From: Halobacteriovorax marinus SJ
Lineage (GTDB): Bacteria > Bdellovibrionota > Bacteriovoracia > Bacteriovoracales > Bacteriovoracaceae
Direction of reading: 5' to 3'
Length of the DNA stretch: 64,000 nt
Assembly: GCF_000210915.2 (NCBI RefSeq)
Contig: NC_016620.1
Location: 930,001-994,000 of the forward strand
Below are positions 1 through 9,273 of this stretch, piece by piece. A program made the position numbers and the translations under genes. The first letter of the stretch is position 1, and every line of letters begins with the position of its first letter. The notes beneath the pieces are model-generated. The model made no database searches. It had not been told where the DNA came from and saw nothing but the letters and a program-made list of their open reading frames with translations.

Positions 1-1
1 T

Positions 2-748
2 GACTTTAAAAATATAGAAGTTAGTGAAGTGAATCAGCCCAAAGCAATTTTCCCTTTCTATATTCCAGAGAAGGAGAACTCTTTTCTCAATGTATTTCCA
101 TTTTCATCACATCAAATCAATATGCCCGATACAGACTATGACGTACAAATCGAGCCTGAAGTTGCCCTGCTTTGTAATGTAGAATATAGAGAAGGTAAAA
201 TCTCTGCTCTAATACCAAAGAGTTTTGCTGCTTATAATGATTGCTCTATTAGAAGACCTGGAGCAAAGAAGATAAGTGAGAAAAAGAATTGGGGAGAGTG
301 TTCTAAAGGTCTATCCAATAGCTTTATTACCATCGATGAATTTTCTAAGGGTGGAATTCTAGACCACTATAGGATTGCGAGTTTTCATATAAGAGATGAA
401 AAGGTTTATATTTACGGCGAAGATAGTGCAGTAAAGAGCTATTCATATCTATATGAGAAATTAATTAATTGGAGTATAGATAAATTTAATAATCAGGCAG
501 ACATAGGTCCTGCAGAAAATATCAGCGAGTATATTGCTCAGGCCGGATATCCTTCTCAATTTATCATCGGAATTGGTGCGACTAGATATACTGACTACGG
601 TGAGAATAATTTCTTATCTCGTGGTGATACAAGTGTTGTTGTTCTCTATGATGAAAGAGTTTATAGCTCTCAAGATATAGCTGTGAAAGTAGAAAAGAGA
701 GACTATAGTGGAGAGTCTCTCTCATTTCTAGTTCAAGAAGTTAAATAA
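2..748 (+). CDS. DUF5718 family protein, 5' partial
   Basis: The reading frame is open to the left edge of the window, so the true start is probably upstream; the first in-frame alternative is a GTG at 29, which has no convincing ribosome binding site. The visible part (about 248 codons) has an acidic-rich N terminus with an EPEVALLCNVEY segment followed by a basic RRPGAKKISEKKNWG stretch, which I recognise as the pattern of DUF5718, a family whose fold resembles fumarylacetoacetate hydrolases. No reaction is established for the family. There is no signal peptide in the visible part. The gene converges on and overlaps the MAPEG gene by 8 bp. Confidence 0.7.
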   Translation, partial: DFKNIEVSEVNQPKAIFPFYIPEKENSFLNVFPFSSHQINMPDTDYDVQIEPEVALLCNVEYREGKISALIPKSFAAYNDCSIRRPGAKKISEKKNWGECSKGLSNSFITIDEFSKGGILDHYRIASFHIRDEKVYIYGEDSAVKSYSYLYEKLINWSIDKFNNQADIGPAENISEYIAQAGYPSQFIIGIGATRYTDYGENNFLSRGDTSVVVLYDERVYSSQDIAVKVEKRDYSGESLSFLVQEVK

Positions 749-1163
749 ACTTAATTAATAGATTGATACTCATTAAGACTAAAATAAGCCAACCCGCTCC
801 AAAGCTTAGCATTCTTAGGGGAAGCTTATTGGTTGTTATGTGAACGAGAGTGTGAATTATTCTTGATGCTAGAAAAAGCCACGCCAATGTCATCATTAAA
901 GGTGTCACATTCCCTGTGACAAAAGTGATAAGACAAAGAAAGTAAAATAGTGGAGGGGCCTCTTGAAGATTGGAGAAGTTTCTTTGTGCCTGAATTGTTT
1001 TAACCGCCTCTGTCTGTCCTGTTGAATATGTCTTAAAGTGACCAGGTGTAATTTCTCCCTTTTTTAGTCCGCGCATACGTCTATTAAACATGATATTTAA
1101 AACTAGAAAAGTAAGTAGAATTAAAATTAAACATGGAACAAAAATAATTTGCGGATTTGACAT
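741..1163 (-). CDS. MAPEG family membrane protein
   Basis: A 140-residue integral membrane protein with four hydrophobic segments (about 5-26, 71-88, 88-108 and 118-138). The segment RNFSNLQEAPPLF near residues 61-73 carries the conserved Arg...Asn...Glu pattern of the MAPEG superfamily (membrane-associated proteins in eicosanoid and glutathione metabolism). Bacterial members of this short type are usually annotated only by family, and some have glutathione-dependent activity; I cannot assign a substrate. It stands alone, convergent with the DUF5718 gene and divergent from the HIT gene at 1240. Confidence 0.8.
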   Translation of the reverse strand: MSNPQIIFVPCLILILLTFLVLNIMFNRRMRGLKKGEITPGHFKTYSTGQTEAVKTIQAQRNFSNLQEAPPLFYFLCLITFVTGNVTPLMMTLAWLFLASRIIHTLVHITTNKLPLRMLSFGAGWLILVLMSINLLIKFI

Positions 1164-1239
1164 AATTTTCCTTTGGTTAATGTATAATTAATTATCTATT
1201 TTTTAACTAGTGATTGCAAATTTTAGCATAAGGTGAATT

Positions 1240-1632
1240 GTGGAAATAAATGAACGTATTTTAAATGATTCAGAGTTTATCTGTAAGTTAAACCTAAGTG
1301 AGTTGAGACTTTTCAAAGATGGAGAGCTCGATTGGTTTATTCTCGTTCCACTTAAAGAGGGACTTATTGAGTGGTGCGATCTAGAGTTGGAAGATCAGTA
1401 TACTCTAACGGAAGAGATTGATTTACTTTCTAAAGAGTTAAAGAAGTTGGGGTACGATAAAATAAATATTGGCTCCCTTGGCAATATGGTTGCCCAGCTT
1501 CACATTCATGTAATTGGTAGAAGAAAAAGTGATAGAGCTTGGCCAGGTGCTATCTGGGGAAGTCAGAGTGAAGCAGAGTTTGACTCAAGCAATATTTCTT
1601 TGTGGCAGACTAGAATTAGTAAAGCTCTTTAA
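1240..1632 (+). CDS. HIT domain protein (histidine triad)
   Basis: A 130-residue histidine-triad fold protein, probably a nucleotide hydrolase or transferase. The triad region reads QLHIHVIGRR at residues 86-95, followed by D-x-A-W-P-x-x-x-W-G. The first triad position is Gln rather than His, as is normal in the proteobacterial subgroup with QLHxH and a following Trp-Pro motif, so I do not regard it as broken. The start is a GTG preceded by AAGGTG at a suitable distance; no in-frame ATG lies nearby. The 3' end overlaps the convergent carboxypeptidase gene by 17 bp. Confidence 0.85.
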   Translation: MEINERILNDSEFICKLNLSELRLFKDGELDWFILVPLKEGLIEWCDLELEDQYTLTEEIDLLSKELKKLGYDKINIGSLGNMVAQLHIHVIGRRKSDRAWPGAIWGSQSEAEFDSSNISLWQTRISKAL

Positions 1633-2620
1633 GTGAATCTAAGACGGCCTCTCCTTGAAGAAAGAGGTCTTTTAAAGTTCTCGATTCTGATAGAGGAATA
1701 TCTCTAATTGACTCATGGGTAAGGGAGTTTATGCCATAGTCCCTAACGAGTAGTATTCTTGACATTTTCCTATGTCCATTTGAAATATAGAATTGTCCCG
1801 CTTGCCATGGATCTCTCTTTCCAAGAGAATCTATAAAGCTTTGTTGAGTTTCAAAAAAATCTTGCCCATTAAAAGATTTTGAAACTCTGTAGATAAAGTC
1901 TTCAGTAAAAGAGCCATGCATATCTAGAGCTATAACTGGTTTCTTATTATCTTGTAGGTAGCTATCTAAATGCTTATGAATCACTTTGACTTCATCATAA
2001 GACTTCTCAGGGGTTTTTCCCCAGCTTCTATTTAAGTCTCTATTATTTCTATTATATCTTCTCTTAGCATTTGCACCATCTGGATTTACCATAGGGTAGA
2101 GAATCAATTGAAAGTTCTCATTGAAGTGATTGTCTTTAAGAGCTTTACTTAGAAATCCTTCAACGATCCAATTGGCCGTACCTTCATCACCGTGATGTCT
2201 CGCGAACATAAGAATGAGCTTTTTCTTTGGATCAATTTCTCTTGGAGTAATTGCAAAGAGGTCTCTTCCTTCAATACTTTTCCCAATTACTTGCGTTTGA
2301 TAGTTTAATTGTTCTAATTGCTCACGTTGACTCTTAATGAATTCAACCACTCTTTCATACTTATAATATTTAATGTAACGATCATTATAATCTTTTGTAA
2401 TCGGAGCCTGAAGTTGTTGTATGAGGTAATTACGTTGAGGCTCAATAAGTGAAATACTTTGTAGTTCATTAAAACTCTCGTCTTCCAATTGGTAGAAGGC
2501 CTTTGAGTTTTGATAATGAGTAATTTGAGAAAGCAGTTGTGCTCCACTTATAGTTGTTTCATGTACGCAGACGGAGTGTGAATTAAGTGTAAAAAGGAGT
2601 GGTAGTAAGATTTTTTTCAT
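1616..2620 (-). CDS. Secreted M14 zinc carboxypeptidase (succinylglutamate desuccinylase/carboxypeptidase type)
   Basis: A 334-residue exported metallopeptidase. The first 16 or so residues look like a signal peptide. The zinc ligands are visible as H143-x-x-E146 (in ARHHGDEG) and a later His in DMHG near residue 235. The substrate-binding NPDG and R-D-L-N-R segments lie at about 179-198, and the catalytic Glu is probably E303 in LTHES. The general architecture is that of family M14; members cleave C-terminal amino acids from peptides, and some trim wall peptides. Specificity cannot be read from the sequence. It is a single gene followed by the terminator of the ABC-F gene upstream of it. Confidence 0.85.
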   Translation of the reverse strand: MKKILLPLLFTLNSHSVCVHETTISGAQLLSQITHYQNSKAFYQLEDESFNELQSISLIEPQRNYLIQQLQAPITKDYNDRYIKYYKYERVVEFIKSQREQLEQLNYQTQVIGKSIEGRDLFAITPREIDPKKKLILMFARHHGDEGTANWIVEGFLSKALKDNHFNENFQLILYPMVNPDGANAKRRYNRNNRDLNRSWGKTPEKSYDEVKVIHKHLDSYLQDNKKPVIALDMHGSFTEDFIYRVSKSFNGQDFFETQQSFIDSLGKRDPWQAGQFYISNGHRKMSRILLVRDYGINSLTHESIRDIPLSESRTLKDLFLQGEAVLDSLKELY

Positions 2621-2682
2621 AATTAATTATGAAGTAATATCTTAAATTGCTCAAAGGATGTAAGAGGATATGAGAAATAAAA

Positions 2683-2702
2683 AAGCTCCCTTTCGGGAGC
2701 TT
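2683..2702 (-). terminator. Rho-independent terminator of the ABC-F gene
   Basis: A perfect 8-bp inverted repeat (AAGCTCCC / GGGAGCTT) with a 4-base loop is followed, on the minus strand, by a run of T. It lies 6 bp beyond the stop codon of the ABC-F gene. Confidence 0.85.
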
Positions 2703-2707
2703 GATAT

Positions 2708-4291
2708 TTAATTTAAATTTAAGTAATCGTCGTAGCTTATATACTTATCTTCTACCAGTTTGACATCGATATCAATAATTCTATTGGCCACTGTTTGAAT
2801 AAATTCATGGTCATGAGAAGTGAAGAGTGTCGTACCAGAGAATTTGATTAATCCCTCGTTAACGGCAGTAATACTTTCTAGGTCAAGGTGGTTTGTTGGA
2901 CCATCTAGTAGAAGAACGTTGGCACCAGAGAGCATCATCTTAGAAAGCATACATCTAACTTTCTCTCCCCCTGAGAGAACATTTGTTTTCTTTAAGGCCT
3001 CTTCTCCTGAAAAGAGCATCTTTCCTAGAAAGCCTCTAATGAAAGACTCATCTTTTTCTTCTGAGTATTGTCTAAGCCAGTCTGTAATAGAATACTTTCC
3101 ATCATTGAAGTAACTTGAATTGTCGTTAGGGAAGTAGGCCCTTGAAGTTGTAACACCCCATTCAAATGTTCCAGAGTCAGCTTCAATTTCTCCCATAAGA
3201 ATTTGAAAGAGAGTTGTCTTTGCCACATCGTTCTCTCCAAGAACAACAACTTTATCACCTTTATTAATAGTGAAAGAAATATTGTCTAGGATTTTTTCGC
3301 CTTCTATTGTCTTGCTTATTCCATCAACTTTTAGCAGCTCTTTTCCCGCCTCTCTAGTTGGTTGAAAGTGTACATAAGGGTACTTTCTCGAAGAGATTGG
3401 AAGATCTTCAATTTTTAATTTTTCTAATTGTTTCTGTCTTGAAGTGGCCTGCTTAGATTTTGAAGCATTGGCAGAGAATCTTTGAATAAAGTTCTTTAAC
3501 TCTGCGGCCTTCTCTTCAGACTTTCTTCTCTGATCACTTCTAAGTTGGATTGCAAGCTCTGATGCCTTTCTCCAGAAGTCGTAATTACCTGTATAAACTG
3601 TAATTTTACCGAAGTCGATATCTGCAATATGAGTACATACTTTATTTAAGAAGTGTCTATCGTGAGAAACTACAATAACTGTATTAGTGAAATCCATTAG
3701 GAAGTTTTCTAACCACTGAATGGCCTTAATATCAAGGTGGTTGGTAGGCTCATCCAGAAGAAGAATATCTGGATCACCAATTAGTGCTTGGGCCAGAAGA
3801 ATCTTAACTTTCTCAGAACCAGTTAAGTCTTTCATTATTTTATCGTGATATTCTGTACCGATACCTAGACCAGAGAGAAGAGTTGCAGCTTCAGACTCTG
3901 CTTCCCAACCGTTAAGCTCGGCAAACTCTGATTCAAGTTCAGCGGCTCTAATACCGTCTTCATCTGAGAAGTCTTCCTTCATATAGATGGCGTCTTTCTC
4001 TTCCATAATAGCAAAGAGCTTCTGGTTTCCCATAAGTACAGTTTTTAGAACTGCATGTTCGTCGTAGGCAAAGTGATCCTGCTTTAGTACTGAGAGTCTG
4101 TCTCCAGGCTTTATTTCAATATTTCCTGTTTGAGCTTCAATATCACCAGATAAGATTTTTAAGAAAGTTGATTTACCTGCTCCGTTGGCTCCAATTAAGC
4201 CGTAACAATTTCCCGGAGTAAATTTAATATTAACTTCATCAAAAAGCTTTCTTCCACCAAAAGCTAAACTTACATTATTAGCACTAATCAT
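2708..4291 (-). CDS. ABC-F family ATPase, YbiT-like
   Basis: A 527-residue soluble protein of two fused ABC ATPase domains without membrane segments, the ABC-F layout of ribosome-associated translation factors. Domain 1 has an intact Walker A (GANGAGKST, 34-42), a signature LTGSEK (156-161) and Walker B with catalytic Glu (D180-E181). Domain 2 is divergent: Walker A reads GENDVAKTT (352-360), the signature LSGGEK (439-444) is canonical, and Walker B ends D463-G464 where a Glu is expected. The interdomain linker (about 243-300) is Lys/Glu-rich and short of a long arm. Overall similarity is to the YbiT branch; the second-site changes may be characteristic of that branch. It is monocistronic with its own terminator. 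Confidence 0.9.
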   Translation of the reverse strand: MISANNVSLAFGGRKLFDEVNIKFTPGNCYGLIGANGAGKSTFLKILSGDIEAQTGNIEIKPGDRLSVLKQDHFAYDEHAVLKTVLMGNQKLFAIMEEKDAIYMKEDFSDEDGIRAAELESEFAELNGWEAESEAATLLSGLGIGTEYHDKIMKDLTGSEKVKILLAQALIGDPDILLLDEPTNHLDIKAIQWLENFLMDFTNTVIVVSHDRHFLNKVCTHIADIDFGKITVYTGNYDFWRKASELAIQLRSDQRRKSEEKAAELKNFIQRFSANASKSKQATSRQKQLEKLKIEDLPISSRKYPYVHFQPTREAGKELLKVDGISKTIEGEKILDNISFTINKGDKVVVLGENDVAKTTLFQILMGEIEADSGTFEWGVTTSRAYFPNDNSSYFNDGKYSITDWLRQYSEEKDESFIRGFLGKMLFSGEEALKKTNVLSGGEKVRCMLSKMMLSGANVLLLDGPTNHLDLESITAVNEGLIKFSGTTLFTSHDHEFIQTVANRIIDIDVKLVEDKYISYDDYLNLN

Positions 4292-4394
4292 TCTTACAAT
4301 TCCTATTTTAAATTTATATTTTACTTACCATATTGCTTCGCAGTAGTCACATACTATTCCGAGATAGTTTTAAGTATCTCGATTCGTATTATTA

Positions 4395-5165
4395 CTAGTT
4401 TAGCTCAAGGGAAATAGGGCAGTGGTCACTTCCAAGAATATCTGTGTGGTGTGAACAGCCTTTAATATTTTTAAGCATGTCTTTATTGGTCCAAAAGTAA
4501 TCTATTCTCCAGCCAATATTTCTCTCTCTACAATTTGATCTATAAGTCCACCAAGTGTAATGACCATTCTCCTCTGGAGTGAAGTGGCGAAAGATATCCA
4601 CATAGCCAATTTCCTCAAAGTGATCCATCCACTCTCTTTCTAGGGGAAGAAAGCCAGTCGACTTTGTATTGGTTTTTGGATTCGCTAGATCAATGGGATG
4701 GTGAGCAGTATTGTAATCACCTGTAATAATAATATCTTTTTTAAATTGTTGGTGTAGTTCTTGCGCCTTCTCTTCAATGGCCTTGCAGTAGCTCATCTTA
4801 TAGGGAACTCGCGCATGGTCTCTCTGACCATTTGGAAAGTAGCAATTAAAGAGAAAGAAGTTATCAAACTCTGTAATAATAGTTCTTCCCTCATTATCAA
4901 ATTCTTCAATACCAAGTCCTATAGTATGCTTGTGTTCGATTCCACTTTTTACCCAAGTTGATACTCCTGAATAGCCCTTTTTTACCGCCGGCGCATAAAT
5001 GGCACTGTGGGACTTTGGGTTTACAAGTTGATCGTTAAGTTGCTCAGGAAGGGCCTTCGTTTCCTGAAAGCAGTAAACCTCTGCTAGTTCTTCTAGGTAC
5101 CAATCATAGAGACCTTTTTTCTCACAGGCCCTGATACCGGCCACATTCCATGAATATATCTTCAT
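4395..5165 (-). CDS. xth: Exodeoxyribonuclease III
   Basis: A 256-residue member of the exonuclease III/AP endonuclease family, which excises abasic sites and 3' blocks during base-excision repair. Visible motifs are the N-terminal SWNVAG, the metal-binding Glu in FQETK (residue 35), GDYNTAH in the middle, the NIGWRIDYFW segment, and the C-terminal SDHCP that supplies the catalytic Asp-His. The length is normal. The gene is monocistronic, with about 100 bp to the ABC-F gene downstream of it. Confidence 0.93.
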   Translation of the reverse strand: MKIYSWNVAGIRACEKKGLYDWYLEELAEVYCFQETKALPEQLNDQLVNPKSHSAIYAPAVKKGYSGVSTWVKSGIEHKHTIGLGIEEFDNEGRTIITEFDNFFLFNCYFPNGQRDHARVPYKMSYCKAIEEKAQELHQQFKKDIIITGDYNTAHHPIDLANPKTNTKSTGFLPLEREWMDHFEEIGYVDIFRHFTPEENGHYTWWTYRSNCRERNIGWRIDYFWTNKDMLKNIKGCSHHTDILGSDHCPISLELN

Positions 5166-5333
5166 ATTAAATCCTTGTTTTTACGTGGAGAGGGTAAACT
5201 ATCAGATAAATGACCACTTTTGGAGTTATATTTGGCGGAGTTTAGGAAAGAAGAACAGCCACTAAGATACTGAAAAGAGGGGATAGCTTTAAGAGATTAG
5301 TCACTTTTCATGGTAGTAGGTGATAATCCTTAG

Positions 5334-6326
5334 ATGAAAAAAGCCAAGCATCAAATAATTCAGTTTAGTCGAAATTATGAATCCTATAGCTATAGAATGA
5401 CTACGAAAATCATTGCAAAGATGTTGCACGGTTTTTTTCTTTTTAAAAAGAGAAAGTGCGAGATCTTGGCCGGAGCTACGACATTCTTTGCGCTATTAAG
5501 TTTCTGTCCTGCAATGCTACTTTCTATCTCTTTAGTGGGATTTTTAACTGGCGATATTGCAAGTGCAAAAGGGATTGTTCTAACTTCTTTAAATGAGAAT
5601 ATTCCAAGCCTTGCTCCATGGATTATGAAAAGTATCTCGGCGATTGTTGATCAACAACTTCATACAACTAAGTCATCAAATGTCTTCAATACACTTTTTC
5701 TAGGCTACTCCTTAATAGGCTTAATTTCTGCACTAATGTATGGAGTGAGAACGATCGCTGGCTCTAGGGCGAAGGGTGGTTATCTTGTAGAAGATTTAAA
5801 GTCTTTTATGATAGGGGTTTGCATGAGTCTCTTCTTGGGCTTTCTCTTTGTGAGCTCTAATGAGGTGCTCTTTAAGGCCGTCTTTTTTTCAGGACCTGAA
5901 AAGCTTCCAGACTTAGCCAAAACAGTTTTCAATTTACAATTACTCCCAATTCTGAGTTCGATAATCTTCTTCACTGGCTTTTATAAGTTTAGTTCTGGAA
6001 AGAAAATTGCGCTTAGTCACGCTTTTCTTGGGGCGTGTTCATTTGTAGCACTCTTTGTTCTAGGGAAATCTGGACACTGGATTTATGTAAAACTCTCAGA
6101 ACAAGAGCTGGCACAAAATTATGGAAACTTTTCTACAATAGTTATGGCCGTCGTTTGGGTTTACTACTTAGTTTGTTCGTTCTTCTATGGAGCTAGTCTT
6201 TCAAATATTGAAAAAGAGAATGTCTTTAAAATTGTGATTAAAGACACTCAAAAAAGTCAAAGTGAGAATCTAGAGCTACTGCCTGAGATCCCTGTGGAAG
6301 AGGAGCATTTTAAATCTGCTTCTTAG
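5334..6326 (+). CDS. YihY/BrkB family inner-membrane protein
   Basis: A 330-residue protein with about six transmembrane segments (near 50-75, 120-140, 155-180, 200-220, 235-255, 265-290), the layout of the YihY/virulence factor BrkB family once called ribonuclease BN. The family signature ILAGATTFFALLSFCPAML at about 44-62 is clear. The molecular role is not settled; members are not RNases. The hydrophilic C-terminal tail (about 300-330) is acidic. The ATG at 5334 is followed by a further in-frame ATG at residue 22, so the N-terminal 21 residues are uncertain. The 3' end overlaps the convergent PLD gene by 4 bp. Confidence 0.85.
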   Translation: MKKAKHQIIQFSRNYESYSYRMTTKIIAKMLHGFFLFKKRKCEILAGATTFFALLSFCPAMLLSISLVGFLTGDIASAKGIVLTSLNENIPSLAPWIMKSISAIVDQQLHTTKSSNVFNTLFLGYSLIGLISALMYGVRTIAGSRAKGGYLVEDLKSFMIGVCMSLFLGFLFVSSNEVLFKAVFFSGPEKLPDLAKTVFNLQLLPILSSIIFFTGFYKFSSGKKIALSHAFLGACSFVALFVLGKSGHWIYVKLSEQELAQNYGNFSTIVMAVVWVYYLVCSFFYGASLSNIEKENVFKIVIKDTQKSQSENLELLPEIPVEEEHFKSAS

Positions 6327-7843
6327 AGTAAATCTCTAAGAAGTATTGAAGGAATCGCAATAGCATTCATAATAAATTTACTCATCTTCGTCGGATTTCC
6401 ATAAACATCTGCTGGTAGATTATTTTCATCTACTGCTTCATGGTTATCAATAATTCTATAACCGGCCTTAGTTCTTGAGTGAATATTGTCTGCAACTTCT
6501 TTTGTTAGCTCTGGATTTCCCTTACAAAAAATGGCCATCTCAGAGTTATAGTAGTTGGATCTATTATCTACGTTATAAGTCCCAATCATTACTTCGTCAT
6601 TGTCATAGATTTGCGTCTTTGAGTGTGTTCCCCATTTCGCCGTCTTAACACCCTCTGAAATTGTTGGGTGCTCTGGAATCCACTTCCCATTGTGAATATA
6701 TGGATTAACTCCCTCTGCTTGCCACTTAAAAACATCAGCATAGAAATTTGCCGCAACATAGACAGCATCGGTAGAGCCAAGGCTATTTGTATAAATTTTA
6801 ATATTAATATTTTTATCTAAGAGGTCATACATCATACCTCTTGTGATTTTATTATTGATAAAGTACGGAGAAGAGATAAGAAGATCAGTTTTGATATCAT
6901 CTATTTTCTTTCCCATCACTTTTCTTAGAACACGATAAGTGTCACCGTAGTCAATTCTCAATCTTTGAGAGAATCTTGCTCCTGGAAGATCTGTCGCGTA
7001 AGTTGTTAGAGGACAGTTGTAACTCTTCTTCTCCTGTAGGATTGGTCTAGAGATAATTTCCACCTTCTCTTTTATTTCTCTATCGGTGTCATTCTCAAGT
7101 AGAAAGTGCTTTGCATTTGCTTGTGCCTTTTTAAATTGCTTTAAATCACTCTCATACTTTCTTATGGCGGTGGCCCTTCTTCCTCCACGGTAGAGTGATA
7201 TCTTTGAACCAGTTGGCTTAATAGGTTCTTTTGGATCTTCAACAATCTTATGCTCAAAGTATTTATCAAATGACTCTCTCATTGTTTTCACAATACTTCC
7301 CTTAACATGAATATCTCTATCCAAGAAGTTGAAGTGATCAGAGAGATCAAAATAGTCGTCGCCTATATTTCTTCCACCAGTAATGGCCTCTACATCGTCA
7401 ATAAGAAAGAGCTTTCTATGAGATCTAAATTGTGTTGTAGAAAGTTCAAGAAGAGTAGCATCATTATAGAATCTTAAATCGACGCCATATTGTCTCAACT
7501 CTTTTGCGATATGATTATCCATTGCAAAGATAGGCATAGATTTATCTACTAGAATTCTAACCTTTACCCCTCTCTTTGCGGCTTCAACTAGGGCCTGTGT
7601 GAGAATTCTTCCCGCTTGGTCTTGATTATAAATAAAGTACTCAACCTCTATGGACTTCTTGGCCCTTTTAATCATGTCCAATCTAAATTGTAGGGAAGCT
7701 ATCCCACTATTTAAGACTGTCATTTCATTTTGAATATTTTCTTTTGCACTATCTTGCTCGACGTAAAAGGGAGCAACTAATGGCGAGGCCTTAATGCCTG
7801 ACATAGAGAGGACAAGAGTGAGAGCAATTGTTGAAAATTTCAT
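6323..7843 (-). CDS. Exported phospholipase D family protein (cardiolipin synthase-like)
   Basis: A 506-residue protein with an N-terminal signal peptide (cleavage likely after ...GIKAS, residue 20) and two HKD catalytic repeats: HRKLFLIDD with H142, K144 and D149-D150, followed by GGRN; and HSKTQIYDNDEVMIGTYN in the C-terminal third. This two-HKD layout matches bacterial phospholipase D and cardiolipin synthase C-type enzymes that act on phosphatidyl groups. Because it appears to be exported, it could act on the organism's own envelope or on lipids of other cells; which of these is not visible. A long Lys-rich insertion lies between the HKD repeats (about 210-290). Monocistronic. Confidence 0.87.
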   Translation of the reverse strand: MKFSTIALTLVLSMSGIKASPLVAPFYVEQDSAKENIQNEMTVLNSGIASLQFRLDMIKRAKKSIEVEYFIYNQDQAGRILTQALVEAAKRGVKVRILVDKSMPIFAMDNHIAKELRQYGVDLRFYNDATLLELSTTQFRSHRKLFLIDDVEAITGGRNIGDDYFDLSDHFNFLDRDIHVKGSIVKTMRESFDKYFEHKIVEDPKEPIKPTGSKISLYRGGRRATAIRKYESDLKQFKKAQANAKHFLLENDTDREIKEKVEIISRPILQEKKSYNCPLTTYATDLPGARFSQRLRIDYGDTYRVLRKVMGKKIDDIKTDLLISSPYFINNKITRGMMYDLLDKNINIKIYTNSLGSTDAVYVAANFYADVFKWQAEGVNPYIHNGKWIPEHPTISEGVKTAKWGTHSKTQIYDNDEVMIGTYNVDNRSNYYNSEMAIFCKGNPELTKEVADNIHSRTKAGYRIIDNHEAVDENNLPADVYGNPTKMSKFIMNAIAIPSILLRDLL

Positions 7844-7972
7844 AGAGTTTTCCTTAAAAATGTATTTAGTTCATTCTATTACATATAGGAAAAATCTAAG
7901 GGCCCATTGAAATATATTTATGGGCCGTCCATTATTTGAACACCTCTGTAATGAGGTGGTAACTATCTGAAA

Positions 7973-9181
7973 TTAATCGGTAGTAACTTCTAGCCCCAGA
8001 GTTTTAATGGCAGCTTTTATCTCTTTGATATGAGTATGCCCTTTCGTTTCAAGCGTGAAGTCAACGGTCGTATGTCCCAAAAGGGTGGTTGTGTAAGTTC
8101 GATTATGGTGAATATCAATAATATTCGCCCCGTGCTCAGAGACTACTCTAGAGATATCTGAAATAATACCCGGTGTATCTGGAACATAGATTCTAAGCGT
8201 AGTTAAACGACCGTCCTCAGAAAGACCTCTTTCAATAACTCGAGAGAGAAAATTTACATCAATATTTCCACCTGAAATAACTATTCCAACCTTCTTTCCT
8301 TTTATCCCTGTGATCTTCCCGTGAGAAAGTGCTGCAAAAGCGGCAGCGCCAGCACCTTCTACTAAAATCTTTTCAACTTCCAAGAGCATCATGATCGATT
8401 GTGCCATCTCAGCTTCTGTAACAGTAACGACTTCATCTACATATTTGGAAACGATCTCAAAAGTATTCTCTTTAACCGTAGTCACTGCAATTCCGTCGGC
8501 AATTGTTTTCGCCTTTGGTACTTCAACAATTTTCTTGGCCCGAAGAGAGCTCTTCATGGCGGCCATTTGCTGTGCTTCAACACCAATGATTTTAATGTTT
8601 GGATTAAGTGTTTTCAGGGCAACAGAGACTCCCGATATAAGACCGCCTCCTCCAATAGGAACGATAACAATATCTAGATCAGGCAAGGATTCATGAATCT
8701 CTAATCCAATAGTACCTTGTCCTGCAATGATGTCATTATCATTAAAGGGATGAATGAAAGTATATCCATTTTCTTTCTGTATCTCTTGGGCCTTTTGGTA
8801 GGCATCATCATAGAAGTTTCCATGGAGAATAACTTGTGCACCAAATTTCTTTGTTCCCTGTATTTTTGAGAGGGGAGTCGTCTCAGGCATAACAATAGTG
8901 GCCTTAATGCCTAACTTCTTTGCGGCAAGTGCCACACCCTGAGCGTGGTTTCCAGCGGAAGAGGCGATGACACCATTATCTTTTTCTTTTTGCGATAGGT
9001 TCATTAAACGATTAAGGGCTCCTCGTATCTTATAGGCCCCAGTGAATTGAAGGTTCTCTAATTTTAAATAGACGCTACACTGCGTATGTTCACTCAAAGT
9101 TGTTGAGTAGGTACATGGTGTTTTGATGAGTTGGTCACCAATAAGCGATTTTGCTCTTTCAATATCTTTAATTGTTATCAT
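7973..9181 (-). CDS. ilvA: Threonine ammonia-lyase with ACT domain
   Basis: A 402-residue PLP enzyme converting L-threonine to 2-oxobutanoate and ammonia. The PLP lysine is K51 in FTGAYKIRGA, the substrate loop SAGNHAQG follows at about 75-82, and the phosphate-binding loop is GGGGLISG near 177-184. The last 75 residues form an ACT-like domain (ISDISRVVSEHGANIIDI). The size and single ACT domain match the short class of threonine dehydratases, so either a biosynthetic (isoleucine) or a catabolic role is possible; no ilv genes are adjacent. It stands alone, divergent from the peptidase at 9274. Confidence 0.9.
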   Translation of the reverse strand: MITIKDIERAKSLIGDQLIKTPCTYSTTLSEHTQCSVYLKLENLQFTGAYKIRGALNRLMNLSQKEKDNGVIASSAGNHAQGVALAAKKLGIKATIVMPETTPLSKIQGTKKFGAQVILHGNFYDDAYQKAQEIQKENGYTFIHPFNDNDIIAGQGTIGLEIHESLPDLDIVIVPIGGGGLISGVSVALKTLNPNIKIIGVEAQQMAAMKSSLRAKKIVEVPKAKTIADGIAVTTVKENTFEIVSKYVDEVVTVTEAEMAQSIMMLLEVEKILVEGAGAAAFAALSHGKITGIKGKKVGIVISGGNIDVNFLSRVIERGLSEDGRLTTLRIYVPDTPGIISDISRVVSEHGANIIDIHHNRTYTTTLLGHTTVDFTLETKGHTHIKEIKAAIKTLGLEVTTD

Positions 9182-9273
9182 AGAAACCTCTTTTGAATAT
9201 CTATATTAGTCTATTTTTATTGGAGTGCAAATAGGATATACTTTTAGAAATCAGTGAAATAGGAAAGTAAAAA

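Noticed and set aside
1495-1512. HIT triad with Gln at the first position taken as an inactivated enzyme
   Set aside because: The QLHxH form with a following Trp-Pro motif is normal for this subgroup of HIT proteins.
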